From Glycomyces algeriensis (GTDB lineage: Bacteria; Actinomycetota; Actinomycetes; Mycobacteriales; Micromonosporaceae), in assembly GCF_027622855.1 (NCBI RefSeq), contig NZ_JAPZVR010000001.1:110664-174663 (forward strand): 64,000 nucleotides of DNA, written 5' to 3'. Below are positions 26,951-35,599 of this stretch, in pieces; position 1 is the stretch's first letter; every line of letters starts with the position of its first letter. Below the pieces are notes generated by a model that saw only the letters and a list, made by a program, of their open reading frames with translations, was not told the DNA's origin and did not search any database. A program made the translations under genes and the position numbers.

Positions 26951-27892
26951 ATGACCACGAAGCAACACAAGCTCAACTCGGGATTCAACGCCGACTCCAC
27001 CGCTGACGAGGTACTTGCCGGCATCGACCTCACCGGCAGGACCGCGCTCGTCACCGGAGGCTATTCAGGTCTCGGCCTCGCGGCTACGAAGGCGCTGACC
27101 CGGGCCGGGGCGCACGTCATCGTCCCGGCGCGACGGCCCGCCGAGGCCACGGCTGCCCTAAAGCACGTGCCCCGCACCGAAGTCGACGCGCTCGACCTGG
27201 CCGACCTGGACAGTGTGCGGGGTTTCGCCGATCGCCGCATCGACGACGGACGCCGTCTCGACATCGTCATCAACAGTGCCGGTGTGATGGCCTGCCCCGA
27301 ATCCAGAGTCGGCCCGGGTTGGGAGTCCCAGTTCGCAATCAACCACCTCGGTCACTTCGCCCTCATCGGGCGGCTGCGACCGGTACTCGCGAGTGCCGCC
27401 CGAGTCGTCGCCGTCACCTCGGGAGCGCACGGTCTAACTGATATCCGGTGGGACGACCCGCACTTCAACGCTGGCTACGACCGATGGCTGGCCTACGGGC
27501 AATCGAAGACTGCGAACGTCCTCTTCGCACTGCACCTCGACCGCCTTGGGCGCGAAACGGGACTGAGGGCCTTCGCCGCCCATCCCGGCAGCATCCTCAC
27601 ACCACTGCAGCGCCACTTCTCCCGGGAGGAGAAGGAATCGCTCGGTTGGATCACGTCGGACGGGACTGCGGCCGCAGGGTTCAAGACTCCGGAGCAGGGG
27701 GCGGCGACGGCGGTCTGGGCGGCGACCTCGCCGCTGCTGGAAGGCCATGGCGGCGTCTATTGCGAGGACTGCGATATCGCCGATCCCGCTGACGAGGCGG
27801 CGGACGGCGGTGTCAAGCCGTGGGCCATCGATCCCGAATCGGCTGCCCGTCTGTGGGAGCTCTCGGCAGAGCTCACCGGCGTGAACGGATAG
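26951..27892 (+). CDS. Short-chain dehydrogenase/reductase
   Basis: A 313-residue NAD(P)-dependent oxidoreductase. It has the cofactor motif TGGYSGLG (about residues 36-43), NSAG and the catalytic YGQSK (YxxxK) with a Ser upstream in VAVTSGAHG. The arrangement fits the classical or atypical SDRs related to retinol dehydrogenases and light-dependent protochlorophyllide reductase. The substrate is unknown. No Shine-Dalgarno is present because the MerR-controlled promoter places transcription start at or next to the ATG. Confidence 0.9.
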   Translation: MTTKQHKLNSGFNADSTADEVLAGIDLTGRTALVTGGYSGLGLAATKALTRAGAHVIVPARRPAEATAALKHVPRTEVDALDLADLDSVRGFADRRIDDGRRLDIVINSAGVMACPESRVGPGWESQFAINHLGHFALIGRLRPVLASAARVVAVTSGAHGLTDIRWDDPHFNAGYDRWLAYGQSKTANVLFALHLDRLGRETGLRAFAAHPGSILTPLQRHFSREEKESLGWITSDGTAAAGFKTPEQGAATAVWAATSPLLEGHGGVYCEDCDIADPADEAADGGVKPWAIDPESAARLWELSAELTGVNG

Positions 27893-27999
27893 ACAGGTTG
27901 CGCGGCGACAAGGTTCTAGCAGCAAAGCGGCGCGCCTGATCATCGAAATCAACCTGGCGACCGGCCGTCGATGAAGGACCGATCACGGTCCGCCCCACG

Positions 28000-28232
28000 G
28001 ACGCCAAGCGGCGAATCTTGGCGGTGCACCCGCGCTGCACACGGCGGTCGTCAACGGCTCACCCGCGATCATCGCGGCACTCCAGGACCGCGTCGTCGCC
28101 GCAGCGGTCTTCGAGCTCGACGGCTGCAAGGTCGCCCACGTGCACAGCCTCGCCGCCACCTCCCGGCTGCGCCGACTCGATGCGCGCTGGCGCACGGCCG
28201 ACCACGGCGAAGCCGTGGTCGAAGCATGGTGA
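28000..28232 (+). pseudogene. C-terminal scrap of an ECF sigma factor (SnoaL-like domain)
   Basis: One frame encodes LGGAPALHTAVVNGSPAI, then VVAAAVFELDGCKVAHVHSL, and ends VVEAW with a TGA. This is the end of the SnoaL-like domain found in SigJ/ECF41-type sigma factors. A stop at 27972 and the lack of any start or sigma regions upstream show it is only a fragment. The rest of 27893-28334 holds no gene. Confidence 0.55.
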
Positions 28233-28334
28233 CGCCGCCACGGTGAGCGCCCGCCGCCAGGCGTCCGAACGAAGACCACTATGGAATCGTGGCCCAGTTC
28301 GGGCGGCGGGGGCTCCCCGGTCGGTGGTGCCGCT

Positions 28335-29336
28335 TCAGCCTTCGCTCCGTCTGGTGCAGGCGCGCAATAGGAGTGCCAGTATCGACACACCCGCAGCCAT
28401 CGCGACGAGGTGCTCCGCGACGGCGATGGCCGGTGTCTTCAACGGCGCTTGGCCGGTGACCGGGAAGATCACCCACAGGATTCGCCAGGCGTTCCAGGAA
28501 AAGAGGGACCCCGAGGCTATGAAGCCGACGGTGACGGGCATCCAGCGAGGGAGCCGTGCGAGGCCCGGGCCTGACAGTGCCCACGCGCTCCAGCCTCCGA
28601 GTACCGCCCACATGGCGCTCGTGGCCATCAGGAGTCGCACGTCGAGGTTCCACAGCTCTCGTGCATCGGGGTTGAGGCCGGCGGTTCCGCCTGCCGCCCA
28701 GTACGTCCACAGGACCGCCGAGACACCGGCCGCCGCCGCCAGAGCGGCAACAGGAAGCACCCGCGGGGGCCGCATTGCCCTGCGGAGGTCGCCGGTGGTG
28801 CCGGTGAACGCGTGAGGCCAGCGTTCGCGCATGTAGAGCGGCACGGCGACGAGCAGTCCGAGCGCCATCCCGGCGAAGCCGACGCTGATCAGCGACGTCT
28901 CCCATTGGGGAAGCACCGGCTCGCCCGCATCGGTCCCGCTCGGAACCTCCGCTCTGATCCCGGCCGCGTCGAGGAGCGCGGAGAGCGTCGTATACGGCAG
29001 CATGGAGACGAGGAACCCGCTTGCGGTCCATGCGAAAAGGATGACCAGTGACGCGGGGACCCGCATGCCCCATGGTTGCGCCAGCGCCAGTCCGAGCGTC
29101 ACGCCGAGAGCTGCCATGGCGATGGTGACGGTGTTGAGAGTGATCCACTCGGGCAGGTGCGACTCCAGTTCCTGCGGCGCGGCTCCAGCAAGGGTGCCGA
29201 GGACCCATGTCACCTTGACGGCCAGGTACAGGGACATGGTCGCGGCCGCAGCGAAGCCCGCGGTGCGGCGGACCCTGACCTGCCGCCCCTGTGATGCCGT
29301 ACGGGCCGCTGCAGTGTCGATGCGCTTGTCGCTCAT
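28335..29336 (-). CDS. Multi-pass membrane protein, function unknown
   Basis: A 333-residue protein starting MSDKRIDTAAART. About eight hydrophobic helices can be counted, for example ITLNTVTIAMAALGVTLGLAL, WTASGFLVSMLPYTTLSALL, LLMATSAMWAVLGGWSAWAL and AEHLVAMAAGVSILALLL. A loop after the third helix is acidic, and the C-terminus is short and basic. There are no transporter motifs that I recognise. The gene is divergent from the Hsp70-like gene 266 bases away. Confidence 0.75.
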   Translation of the reverse strand: MSDKRIDTAAARTASQGRQVRVRRTAGFAAAATMSLYLAVKVTWVLGTLAGAAPQELESHLPEWITLNTVTIAMAALGVTLGLALAQPWGMRVPASLVILFAWTASGFLVSMLPYTTLSALLDAAGIRAEVPSGTDAGEPVLPQWETSLISVGFAGMALGLLVAVPLYMRERWPHAFTGTTGDLRRAMRPPRVLPVAALAAAAGVSAVLWTYWAAGGTAGLNPDARELWNLDVRLLMATSAMWAVLGGWSAWALSGPGLARLPRWMPVTVGFIASGSLFSWNAWRILWVIFPVTGQAPLKTPAIAVAEHLVAMAAGVSILALLLRACTRRSEG

Positions 29337-29601
29337 GACGATGAGTCTTGCTGCTGGGCCGCGTTCGGACCTCACCCCGGCGAGGGGCCCCGCTCACTCC
29401 CACGGGGGAGGCGATCACCGAAGCGAAGCAGCCGCCGCTCGGATCATCGCCTCCGCAACAGCAGAAGCCGACCCGAGCGAGCAAACCCAGGGAGGATCAC
29501 AGCCACCCTTGAGGAGACCGTTCGACGTCCGTGCATGCTGCCTTCCTGCAGCTGTTGCATGGTGAGCGCATGACTGGCGTGGGGAAAGTAGGGTTTTCGG
29601 T

Positions 29602-31206
29602 ATGTCCATGGCCTCTCTCCTGAGCATCGACTTCGGCACCTCCCACACCGTCGCCGCGCTCCGCCACGCGAGCGGGAACCCGGAGTCGGTCCTGTTCGAC
29701 GGCTCGCCCCTGCTGCCCTCGGCCGTATTCGCCGAGGCCGACGGGCAGCTCACCGTGGGGCGTGACGCCCGTGATGCGGCACGCCGCGACCCGGCCCGGT
29801 TCGAGCCGCACCCGAAACGACGCGTCGACGACGGGACCGTGCTCCTGGGCGACCTGGAGTTCCCCGTGTGCGACCTGTTCGCAGCCGTGCTCACCAAGGT
29901 GCGCACCGAGTGTGCGCGAATCCTCGGCAACGCCCCGGCCACCGTGACATTGACTCACCCAGCCGCCTGGGGCCCGACCCGGCGACTGGTCTTGGAGGAC
30001 GCGGCGAAGGCCGCGGGGTTCGCGACCGTGAGCATGCTGCCCGAGCCCGTCGCCGCGGCGACCTACTACGTCGCCGCACTCGGCCACCTGGTCCCGGTCG
30101 GCGCCGCCGTCGTGGTGCATGACTTCGGCGGCGGCACCTTCGACGCGAGCGTGGTGCGACGCAGTGAGACCGGATTCGAGTTGCTCGTCGTCGACGGTCT
30201 GGACGACCTCGGCGGCATCGACATCGACGCCGCGATCATCGGCCACTTCGAAGCGCACTTCAGCGCTGAAGCGGTCTGGCGGGACCTCCTCGCTCCGACC
30301 ACTCCCGTGCAGTGGCGACAGTGGCAGCACCTCTACGACGAAGTGCGACAGGCGAAGGAGCGGCTGTCCCGCCACTCCAGCGCGGACCTGTTCGTCCCGG
30401 GGATCGACCGGGAACTCCACCTCACGCGCGACGAACTGGACGCGCTCACCCGGCCCCTACTCGCCCGGGCGACGAGAACTGTCGCGGCGGTGATCCGCAG
30501 CGCGCGCCTTCCGGAGTCATCGGTGGTCGGCATCTTCCTTGTGGGCGGTGCAAGCCGGATGCCGCTGGTGGCCACCATGCTCCACCAGGAGACCGGACGG
30601 CCGCCGACGATGATCGACCGGATGGAACAAGTAGTCGCACACGGTGCCCTCCTGACTCCGCCGGACGCGAGGGCGGCCGATACCTGGTCCGCTCGCCCAC
30701 GGGGGGATTACCGGCCCGCTCTGCCGCCTGATCAGCCGATGCAGCGGCGGCAGTTGACAAGCCCGCCGGCGGCGAGTGCGCCGCTGCTCGCGCCGAAGCG
30801 GGAGCGCCTGCCATGGGTGCTATGGATGTTCGGGGCGTTCTTGTCCCTCCAAGCGATGCCGCTGACGGCAGGGCTGTACGCCGAGTACTACGCCGGCGAC
30901 GAGCACTTGGCCTACTTCCTCAATACCGGAAGGTTTCTCGTCCTGGCCTGCATCCCGCTGCTGTGGGTGCGCCGGCCTTGGGCGTGGCAGGTACTCATCG
31001 CGGCGCAGTCGGTCGTGATACCGCTGCTTGTGCTCGTACCGGTGCTACAGGCACTCGGCTGGTTCGGTCTGGAAAGGGTCACCACGGCGCCGATTCTCGA
31101 ACCGCCCGCGGCGGTGGCGGTGTTGCTGCTGCTCACCGCGTTCACTGCCACGGGCCTACTGCTCCTGTCCAACCACGCCCCCCAGCGCTGGTTCAAACGC
31201 CGCTGA
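29602..31206 (+). CDS. Hsp70-like protein with a C-terminal membrane domain
   Basis: A 534-residue protein. The actin-like ATPase (1-355) has SIDFGTSHTVAAL (phosphate 1), HDFGGGTFDASVV (phosphate 2) and GIFLVGGASRMPLVA (adenosine). The peptide-binding domain of DnaK is missing. After a proline-rich linker there are about four membrane helices, including LVLACIPLLWV, SVVIPLLVLVPVLQAL and AVAVLLLLTAFTATGLLLL. A basic end, QRWFKRR, follows. It is therefore a membrane-anchored ATPase, not a classical chaperone. TAGGGT lies 7 bases before the ATG, so the message may be leaderless; MASLL (29608) is an alternative start. A related protein with WD40 repeats is at 55612-57897. Confidence 0.85.
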   Translation: MSMASLLSIDFGTSHTVAALRHASGNPESVLFDGSPLLPSAVFAEADGQLTVGRDARDAARRDPARFEPHPKRRVDDGTVLLGDLEFPVCDLFAAVLTKVRTECARILGNAPATVTLTHPAAWGPTRRLVLEDAAKAAGFATVSMLPEPVAAATYYVAALGHLVPVGAAVVVHDFGGGTFDASVVRRSETGFELLVVDGLDDLGGIDIDAAIIGHFEAHFSAEAVWRDLLAPTTPVQWRQWQHLYDEVRQAKERLSRHSSADLFVPGIDRELHLTRDELDALTRPLLARATRTVAAVIRSARLPESSVVGIFLVGGASRMPLVATMLHQETGRPPTMIDRMEQVVAHGALLTPPDARAADTWSARPRGDYRPALPPDQPMQRRQLTSPPAASAPLLAPKRERLPWVLWMFGAFLSLQAMPLTAGLYAEYYAGDEHLAYFLNTGRFLVLACIPLLWVRRPWAWQVLIAAQSVVIPLLVLVPVLQALGWFGLERVTTAPILEPPAAVAVLLLLTAFTATGLLLLSNHAPQRWFKRR

Positions 31207-31382
31207 GTCGAGTTCGAGAATCGAGCAAGCGACCGGTCGAATCGCCGGCGCTACAACGAGACCCGACTCCCCATTCAAATCACGGATCGGCCCGACCTCC
31301 GGTGCAAAGGTTTTACCAGGTCGGGCGCGGGTACCGTCTCCAGCGCCAGTGAGGTGGCGTTCGCTGCCGCCGGCACCGCGGT

Positions 31383-31762
31383 ATGCCCTCGAACGCGCGG
31401 TCGACCGCCGCTCCATCGAGAACGCGCGGTAATTCGCCACCGCTCACGGACGTCACCAACGGACTCAGCGGAAACCGGCTCATCGACCTGGAGATCGCCG
31501 TAACCGAACTGGTCACCAACAGCGTCCTCCACGGCGGCGGATCCGGGCTCTTGCGGATCTGGACTGAACACGACCAGCTGGTGTGCGAGGTCAGCGATGC
31601 CGGGCACATCTCCGACCCGCTCCTCGGACGCCGCCCGGTTGACTAGACCATCCGCGGCGCCGGTCTGCCCTGGTCAACCACGCAGTAGACCTCGTCCGCA
31701 TGCACACCACCAGTCTGGGCACCGCCATTAGGATCCATCTGCGACGCGATGCCGGATCCTGA
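31383..31762 (+). pseudogene. RsbW-like ATP-binding protein, broken
   Basis: The frame encodes LIDLEIAVTELVTNSVLHGG and LRIWTEHDQLVCEVSDAG, the N and G1 boxes of the histidine kinase-like fold used by anti-sigma factors. A TAG stop follows PVD (about 31646). The rest of the domain (LVNHAVDLVRMHTTSLGTAI) continues in another frame to a TGA at 31760-31762. The N-terminal part expected for this family is absent. It is probably inactive. Between here and 32051 I find no gene. Confidence 0.7.
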
Positions 31763-32051
31763 TACTCCCGGTCAGGAGGGCCGGTCTCCCAAGCGCTCAA
31801 CTCGGGGACATTGGCGACCACGACCACCCAGTAGGGTGCTCACTTCGCGGTGTCCTCAGGCGCGCCGGACCACGGATTGGACCGGCTCATCCTGCGCCTG
31901 TTCGCCCGCAACAAGGAAGGCCGTATCGTCGCCGCACAGACGCTCCCGCCCGCGGGCGGGATCGCCCGGACCTCCGGTAGGACGCTGCCGCCGCCGGGCT
32001 CGGCAGGAGCGGAAATGAGGCCGGCCCATTTGGCTGAACCAGACGTGGCAA

Positions 32052-34853
32052 TCACGCGCCGTAGTGGATCAGAGTCGCCCAAAGGTCGGGCCGGCCGGGG
32101 TGCTCCGCTCTGATGTCGAGGCTGACCTGCCGCAGCGTCTCTGCCGCCGAATCCGGACTCGGCGACCGTTGGACCCGGTCGTAGAAGGCCTTTGCCGCGC
32201 GCCTGGCGATTTGGTCCTCAAGGGGCCACAGGCTCGCAACCACATGCCGGAATCCGGCCAGTTGAAACGCGGACGCCACATGGATGGCCTCATCGACGTT
32301 CAGCGCGCCGCCCTGAGCGGTGGAGCAGGCCGACAGGTAGGCGAGTTCGGCATCCCGGAGCCACAGGCCACCGATCGCGGCGCTGGGGAGCGCCCCGTCG
32401 TGGAGTCGAAGGCCGCTCTTGGAAGGCGACTGCAGGTCGGCCGTGGCGTGGCAGGCGAAGTGCGCCCAGGTCGAGGCGGGCAGTGCCTTCAGCACTCGTT
32501 CGGCACTCGCCTGGCCGTCCTTGAACGCCAGGGCCTCCGGGAGCTGTTCGAGCAGCGATGCGGCCTCGGCGGCGGCCCCGGGCAGGTCGATCATGCCGGG
32601 CGTGCGCGCAAGGGCGACAACCAGTTGCCGCCGCTGCGCCGCAGTCGAGGGCCGGCGTGCGAACTTGAGCATCCGCAGACTTGTCGTGTAGGAGGAGACC
32701 ATCGCACTCAGCGCACCGGGCTCGCCGGGCCGGCCCGCGGCGTGCAGAGGCAGCAGGCCGAGGGCGCCAATAGGCAGCCACCAGACTTTCGGGGCCGTGC
32801 CGGTCTCGGGTAGGGCGTCCACGACCGGGCCGGCGGCCGTGTCCCACAACCAGTCCAGGACTTCCGTCAGCTCACGCGCCTGGTTCCGGCCAGCACCGCT
32901 GCGTGCGCCCTGGGTACAGGCGAGTACGTCGGCCGCGCGGTTCCTTGCGTCCTCGCCGTTGAGGCCTGGCAGGGGCACGGTCCGCGGTTCCCCTTCGGCG
33001 TTCACGATGATCGCGTGTCCTCGCCGTTCCCCGGCGTTGACGAGGACGACATGCCCGCCCTGTGCCGCGCTCCGGAGCTGCTCGATCGGCGCGGGACGCA
33101 GGAAGTACTGGAAGTCGCGCCGGCGGCGGATCTGCTTCAGGAGCTCGTCGTACTCCGCCCATCGGCGGCGCCGACCGCCGTCGGGGCCCTCGAGTCGCTT
33201 TCCGCTCTCGCGAAAGCGCCGGGCCAAATCCGGGTGCGCTTCCTCGAGATCGGTCAGGTCGGTTCGGGCGTCGAGTTGCCTGCCGGCCTGCAGTCCGCGG
33301 CCCGCCTCGGCGATCGCCACCGCCGCGGCGGGGTCGCCCGCGACGCAGTGGGCGGCGACCGCTTCACTTACCACCCCGAACTGACCGCTGATCAGGTATT
33401 CCTGATCGAGGGGGGCGATCTCGCGAGCGGATACGAGCGGTAGCAACTCGACCGCCGTGTCGAGATGCTCGATCGCAATGTCGAACACGCCCATGTCGAG
33501 GGCCAGGCCTCCGACCACGTAGTGCGCTCGCGCCCGCTCGTACGGCGTCGAGGACGAGCAGCCGTGCGCCAGCGTCGCCAGCCGGTCCAAGACCTGCCGG
33601 TCGACGGTGCGCCCCGGCTGCCCCAAACGCAACAGGTGGGCGACTGCGAGGTTGGTGAGCGCGCCCGCGGCGGCCGGGTGGCCCTCCTCGGCAAGGGCAA
33701 GCGCTGCCGCTCCCCGGTCGACCGCGCGGTCGAGGTCGGCTTCCGCCCCGTTCCTGCGGTACCGGCGCCGGTAGGCGAGGCCGAGATTCGACAAAGCGGT
33801 GAGCTTGTAGTCGCCTTCGAGTCCGTTCAGCGACCGTTCGCCGAACGCGATCGCCCGATCCCCGTCGGTTCGCGATCCCGTTGCCGCATAACGCGTCAGA
33901 TACGCGATGGCGAGATTGTTCAGGTGGTCGGCTCCGGGCTCCTGACCACGCACTGCCCGTTCGCCGTATTCGACGGCTCGATCGAGGTCCTGTTTCAGAC
34001 TCAGCCGCTCATAGCGCAGCCGGTGAACTTCACCGAGGACCGAGAAGCATTGTGCCCGAATCGGATCGCGCTTGGGAAGGATCGTCTTTGCCCGGTCGAG
34101 CAGTTCCAGCGCGCGATCGAGATCGGCCATGATGCCGGTCAGGGTGTACCGGGTCAGGTGCGCGATTCCTATCTTGGTGGCGAGGTCCGCCCAGTTCGCG
34201 TCCCACCGGGTGATCAGGACCAGTGCCCGCTCCCAATAATCGACGACGTGGTCCATCGACTCGGCGGCTCCGGTTCGGACGTATTGCAGCCGGTGGGCGT
34301 AGCCCAGGTCGACAAGCACACCGGCGTAGTCCGGGTCCCTTTTGGGCAGCGTCGCTAGCAGCTGGTCGAGGTGGCCCACGGCGCGGTCCAGGTCGGCAGG
34401 GTCCTTGAGCGCCTCATACTGTCGCACATACAGGTCCGCCAGCGACTTGAGGGCGTCCGAACGCTTCGGCGAATCGGGCGAGATCTGATTGATCAGCCGC
34501 TCGGATTTCGCCAGTTCGGCCGGATTCGGTTCGGTCTCGCAGAACTCCATCCGGGCGAGAGCGAGGTACCAGAGCCGCGTATCCCGTTCGGGGTGACGCG
34601 CCGGTGTCGCGGCGCACGCCGCTTCCAGGAGTAGGACCGCGGCGTGCAGGAGTACCGCGTCCCCGCCCGACATGGCCATGCCCAGGAACTGCCGTGCGGA
34701 CAGCACCTGGAGATCCGTGTCCGCGTTCGGTCCGACCAAATGCGCTTGGTGGACCGGCACGCTCTGCGTGCCCATCCTGCCGGTGCCGGACACGATCGCT
34801 CTGGCCGCTTCCAGGAATATGGCGTCGTCGCCGGAACCTCGTCGTGGGCTCAT
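32052..34853 (-). CDS. TPR-CHAT protease
   Basis: A 933-residue protein. The ATG at 34853 overlaps the stop of the upstream gene (ATGA). Residues about 60-560 are tandem TPR-type helical repeats with the pattern ADLDRAxxxLDRA and LxxLGxAYRxRY. The C-terminal CHAT (caspase HetF-associated) protease is at about 640-933. WAHFACHATADLQ carries the catalytic His and AYLSACSTAQGG the catalytic Cys, both intact. There is no signal peptide. CHAT proteases with TPRs act in regulated proteolysis and in several conflict or cell-death systems. The partner is probably the small membrane protein translated just before it. Confidence 0.9.
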   Translation of the reverse strand: MSPRRGSGDDAIFLEAARAIVSGTGRMGTQSVPVHQAHLVGPNADTDLQVLSARQFLGMAMSGGDAVLLHAAVLLLEAACAATPARHPERDTRLWYLALARMEFCETEPNPAELAKSERLINQISPDSPKRSDALKSLADLYVRQYEALKDPADLDRAVGHLDQLLATLPKRDPDYAGVLVDLGYAHRLQYVRTGAAESMDHVVDYWERALVLITRWDANWADLATKIGIAHLTRYTLTGIMADLDRALELLDRAKTILPKRDPIRAQCFSVLGEVHRLRYERLSLKQDLDRAVEYGERAVRGQEPGADHLNNLAIAYLTRYAATGSRTDGDRAIAFGERSLNGLEGDYKLTALSNLGLAYRRRYRRNGAEADLDRAVDRGAAALALAEEGHPAAAGALTNLAVAHLLRLGQPGRTVDRQVLDRLATLAHGCSSSTPYERARAHYVVGGLALDMGVFDIAIEHLDTAVELLPLVSAREIAPLDQEYLISGQFGVVSEAVAAHCVAGDPAAAVAIAEAGRGLQAGRQLDARTDLTDLEEAHPDLARRFRESGKRLEGPDGGRRRRWAEYDELLKQIRRRRDFQYFLRPAPIEQLRSAAQGGHVVLVNAGERRGHAIIVNAEGEPRTVPLPGLNGEDARNRAADVLACTQGARSGAGRNQARELTEVLDWLWDTAAGPVVDALPETGTAPKVWWLPIGALGLLPLHAAGRPGEPGALSAMVSSYTTSLRMLKFARRPSTAAQRRQLVVALARTPGMIDLPGAAAEAASLLEQLPEALAFKDGQASAERVLKALPASTWAHFACHATADLQSPSKSGLRLHDGALPSAAIGGLWLRDAELAYLSACSTAQGGALNVDEAIHVASAFQLAGFRHVVASLWPLEDQIARRAAKAFYDRVQRSPSPDSAAETLRQVSLDIRAEHPGRPDLWATLIHYGA

Positions 34854-35242
34854 CGTGTCAGTCCCCTTACCGCTTCGAGCGAGGTCGGGCCCGCGGTCGC
34901 TAACAGTGCGTACAGATAGGAGTCGATCAGCGAGTACTGCGCGGCCGAGCGCGTGGCCGTCGGCGGGCTCGTGCGCTCTCTTCCCTTCCGCACCATGGTG
35001 TTGACCAGGACCGGCGTCGACACGCCGACATACAGCGCGCCCCAGTACGTGGTCGCCGGCAGTGCCATTGCCAGTACGCCCCCGACCCCCGCGAAAGCCA
35101 GCGAGACCGCGAGATAGAACCACGACCACCGGAAGCGCTCGGGCGCGCTGCGAATCGCGTAGAGGCGCACGATCTCCGGAGCCAGCGCGCCGACCATGCC
35201 GAGGAGGAATACGACCGAAAGACTCACAGAAACACTATGCAC
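34850..35242 (-). CDS. Small membrane protein coupled to the CHAT protease
   Basis: A 130-residue protein with a GTG start at 35242 and AGGAT about 12 bases upstream. Three membrane helices are visible: SVVFLLGMVGALAPEIVRLY, WFYLAVSLAFAGVGGVLAMA and YWGALYVGVSTPVLVNTMV. A soluble C-terminal tail of about 45 residues follows. The family is not recognised. Its stop overlaps the CHAT start (ATGA), which implies coupled synthesis in similar amounts. It may anchor or gate the protease at the membrane; that is inference. Confidence 0.7.
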   Translation of the reverse strand: MHSVSVSLSVVFLLGMVGALAPEIVRLYAIRSAPERFRWSWFYLAVSLAFAGVGGVLAMALPATTYWGALYVGVSTPVLVNTMVRKGRERTSPPTATRSAAQYSLIDSYLYALLATAGPTSLEAVRGLTR

Positions 35243-35599
35243 GAATCAGACGATCCTGGCAATCACGAGAAGGCCTGAGCGCCAACGCCAGAGCATTCCT
35301 AATCCTGCAGTGCTGGCATGTCTGACAACCCTGGAAACTCACCCCCCGCGATCCGCCAGCGAGCATTGCCTGGCGCGGGAATCCACGGTCTGCAGGCTGG
35401 TGCTTCGGGTTCGCCGATGCGGATCGCCCGCCACCGCTGCATCGCATTGGTGGTCCCACCTCCCGCGAGCGCCGCAAAAGTCCCACTCGTAACCGACCAT
35501 CTCGGGGTGGCAATGCGTCTGCGGTAGGGTGTGGCCTGGTGTGCCGGGAAGTCTGGTCGGCGGAATTTTGACCCTGCCCTCTGATCGGAGCTCCCGCCC
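35243..35599. other. Divergent intergenic region, no gene seen
   Basis: About 355 bases between the small membrane protein and NhaA. Short frames here have no protein character. Promoters for both directions are expected but were not resolved. Confidence 0.5.
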
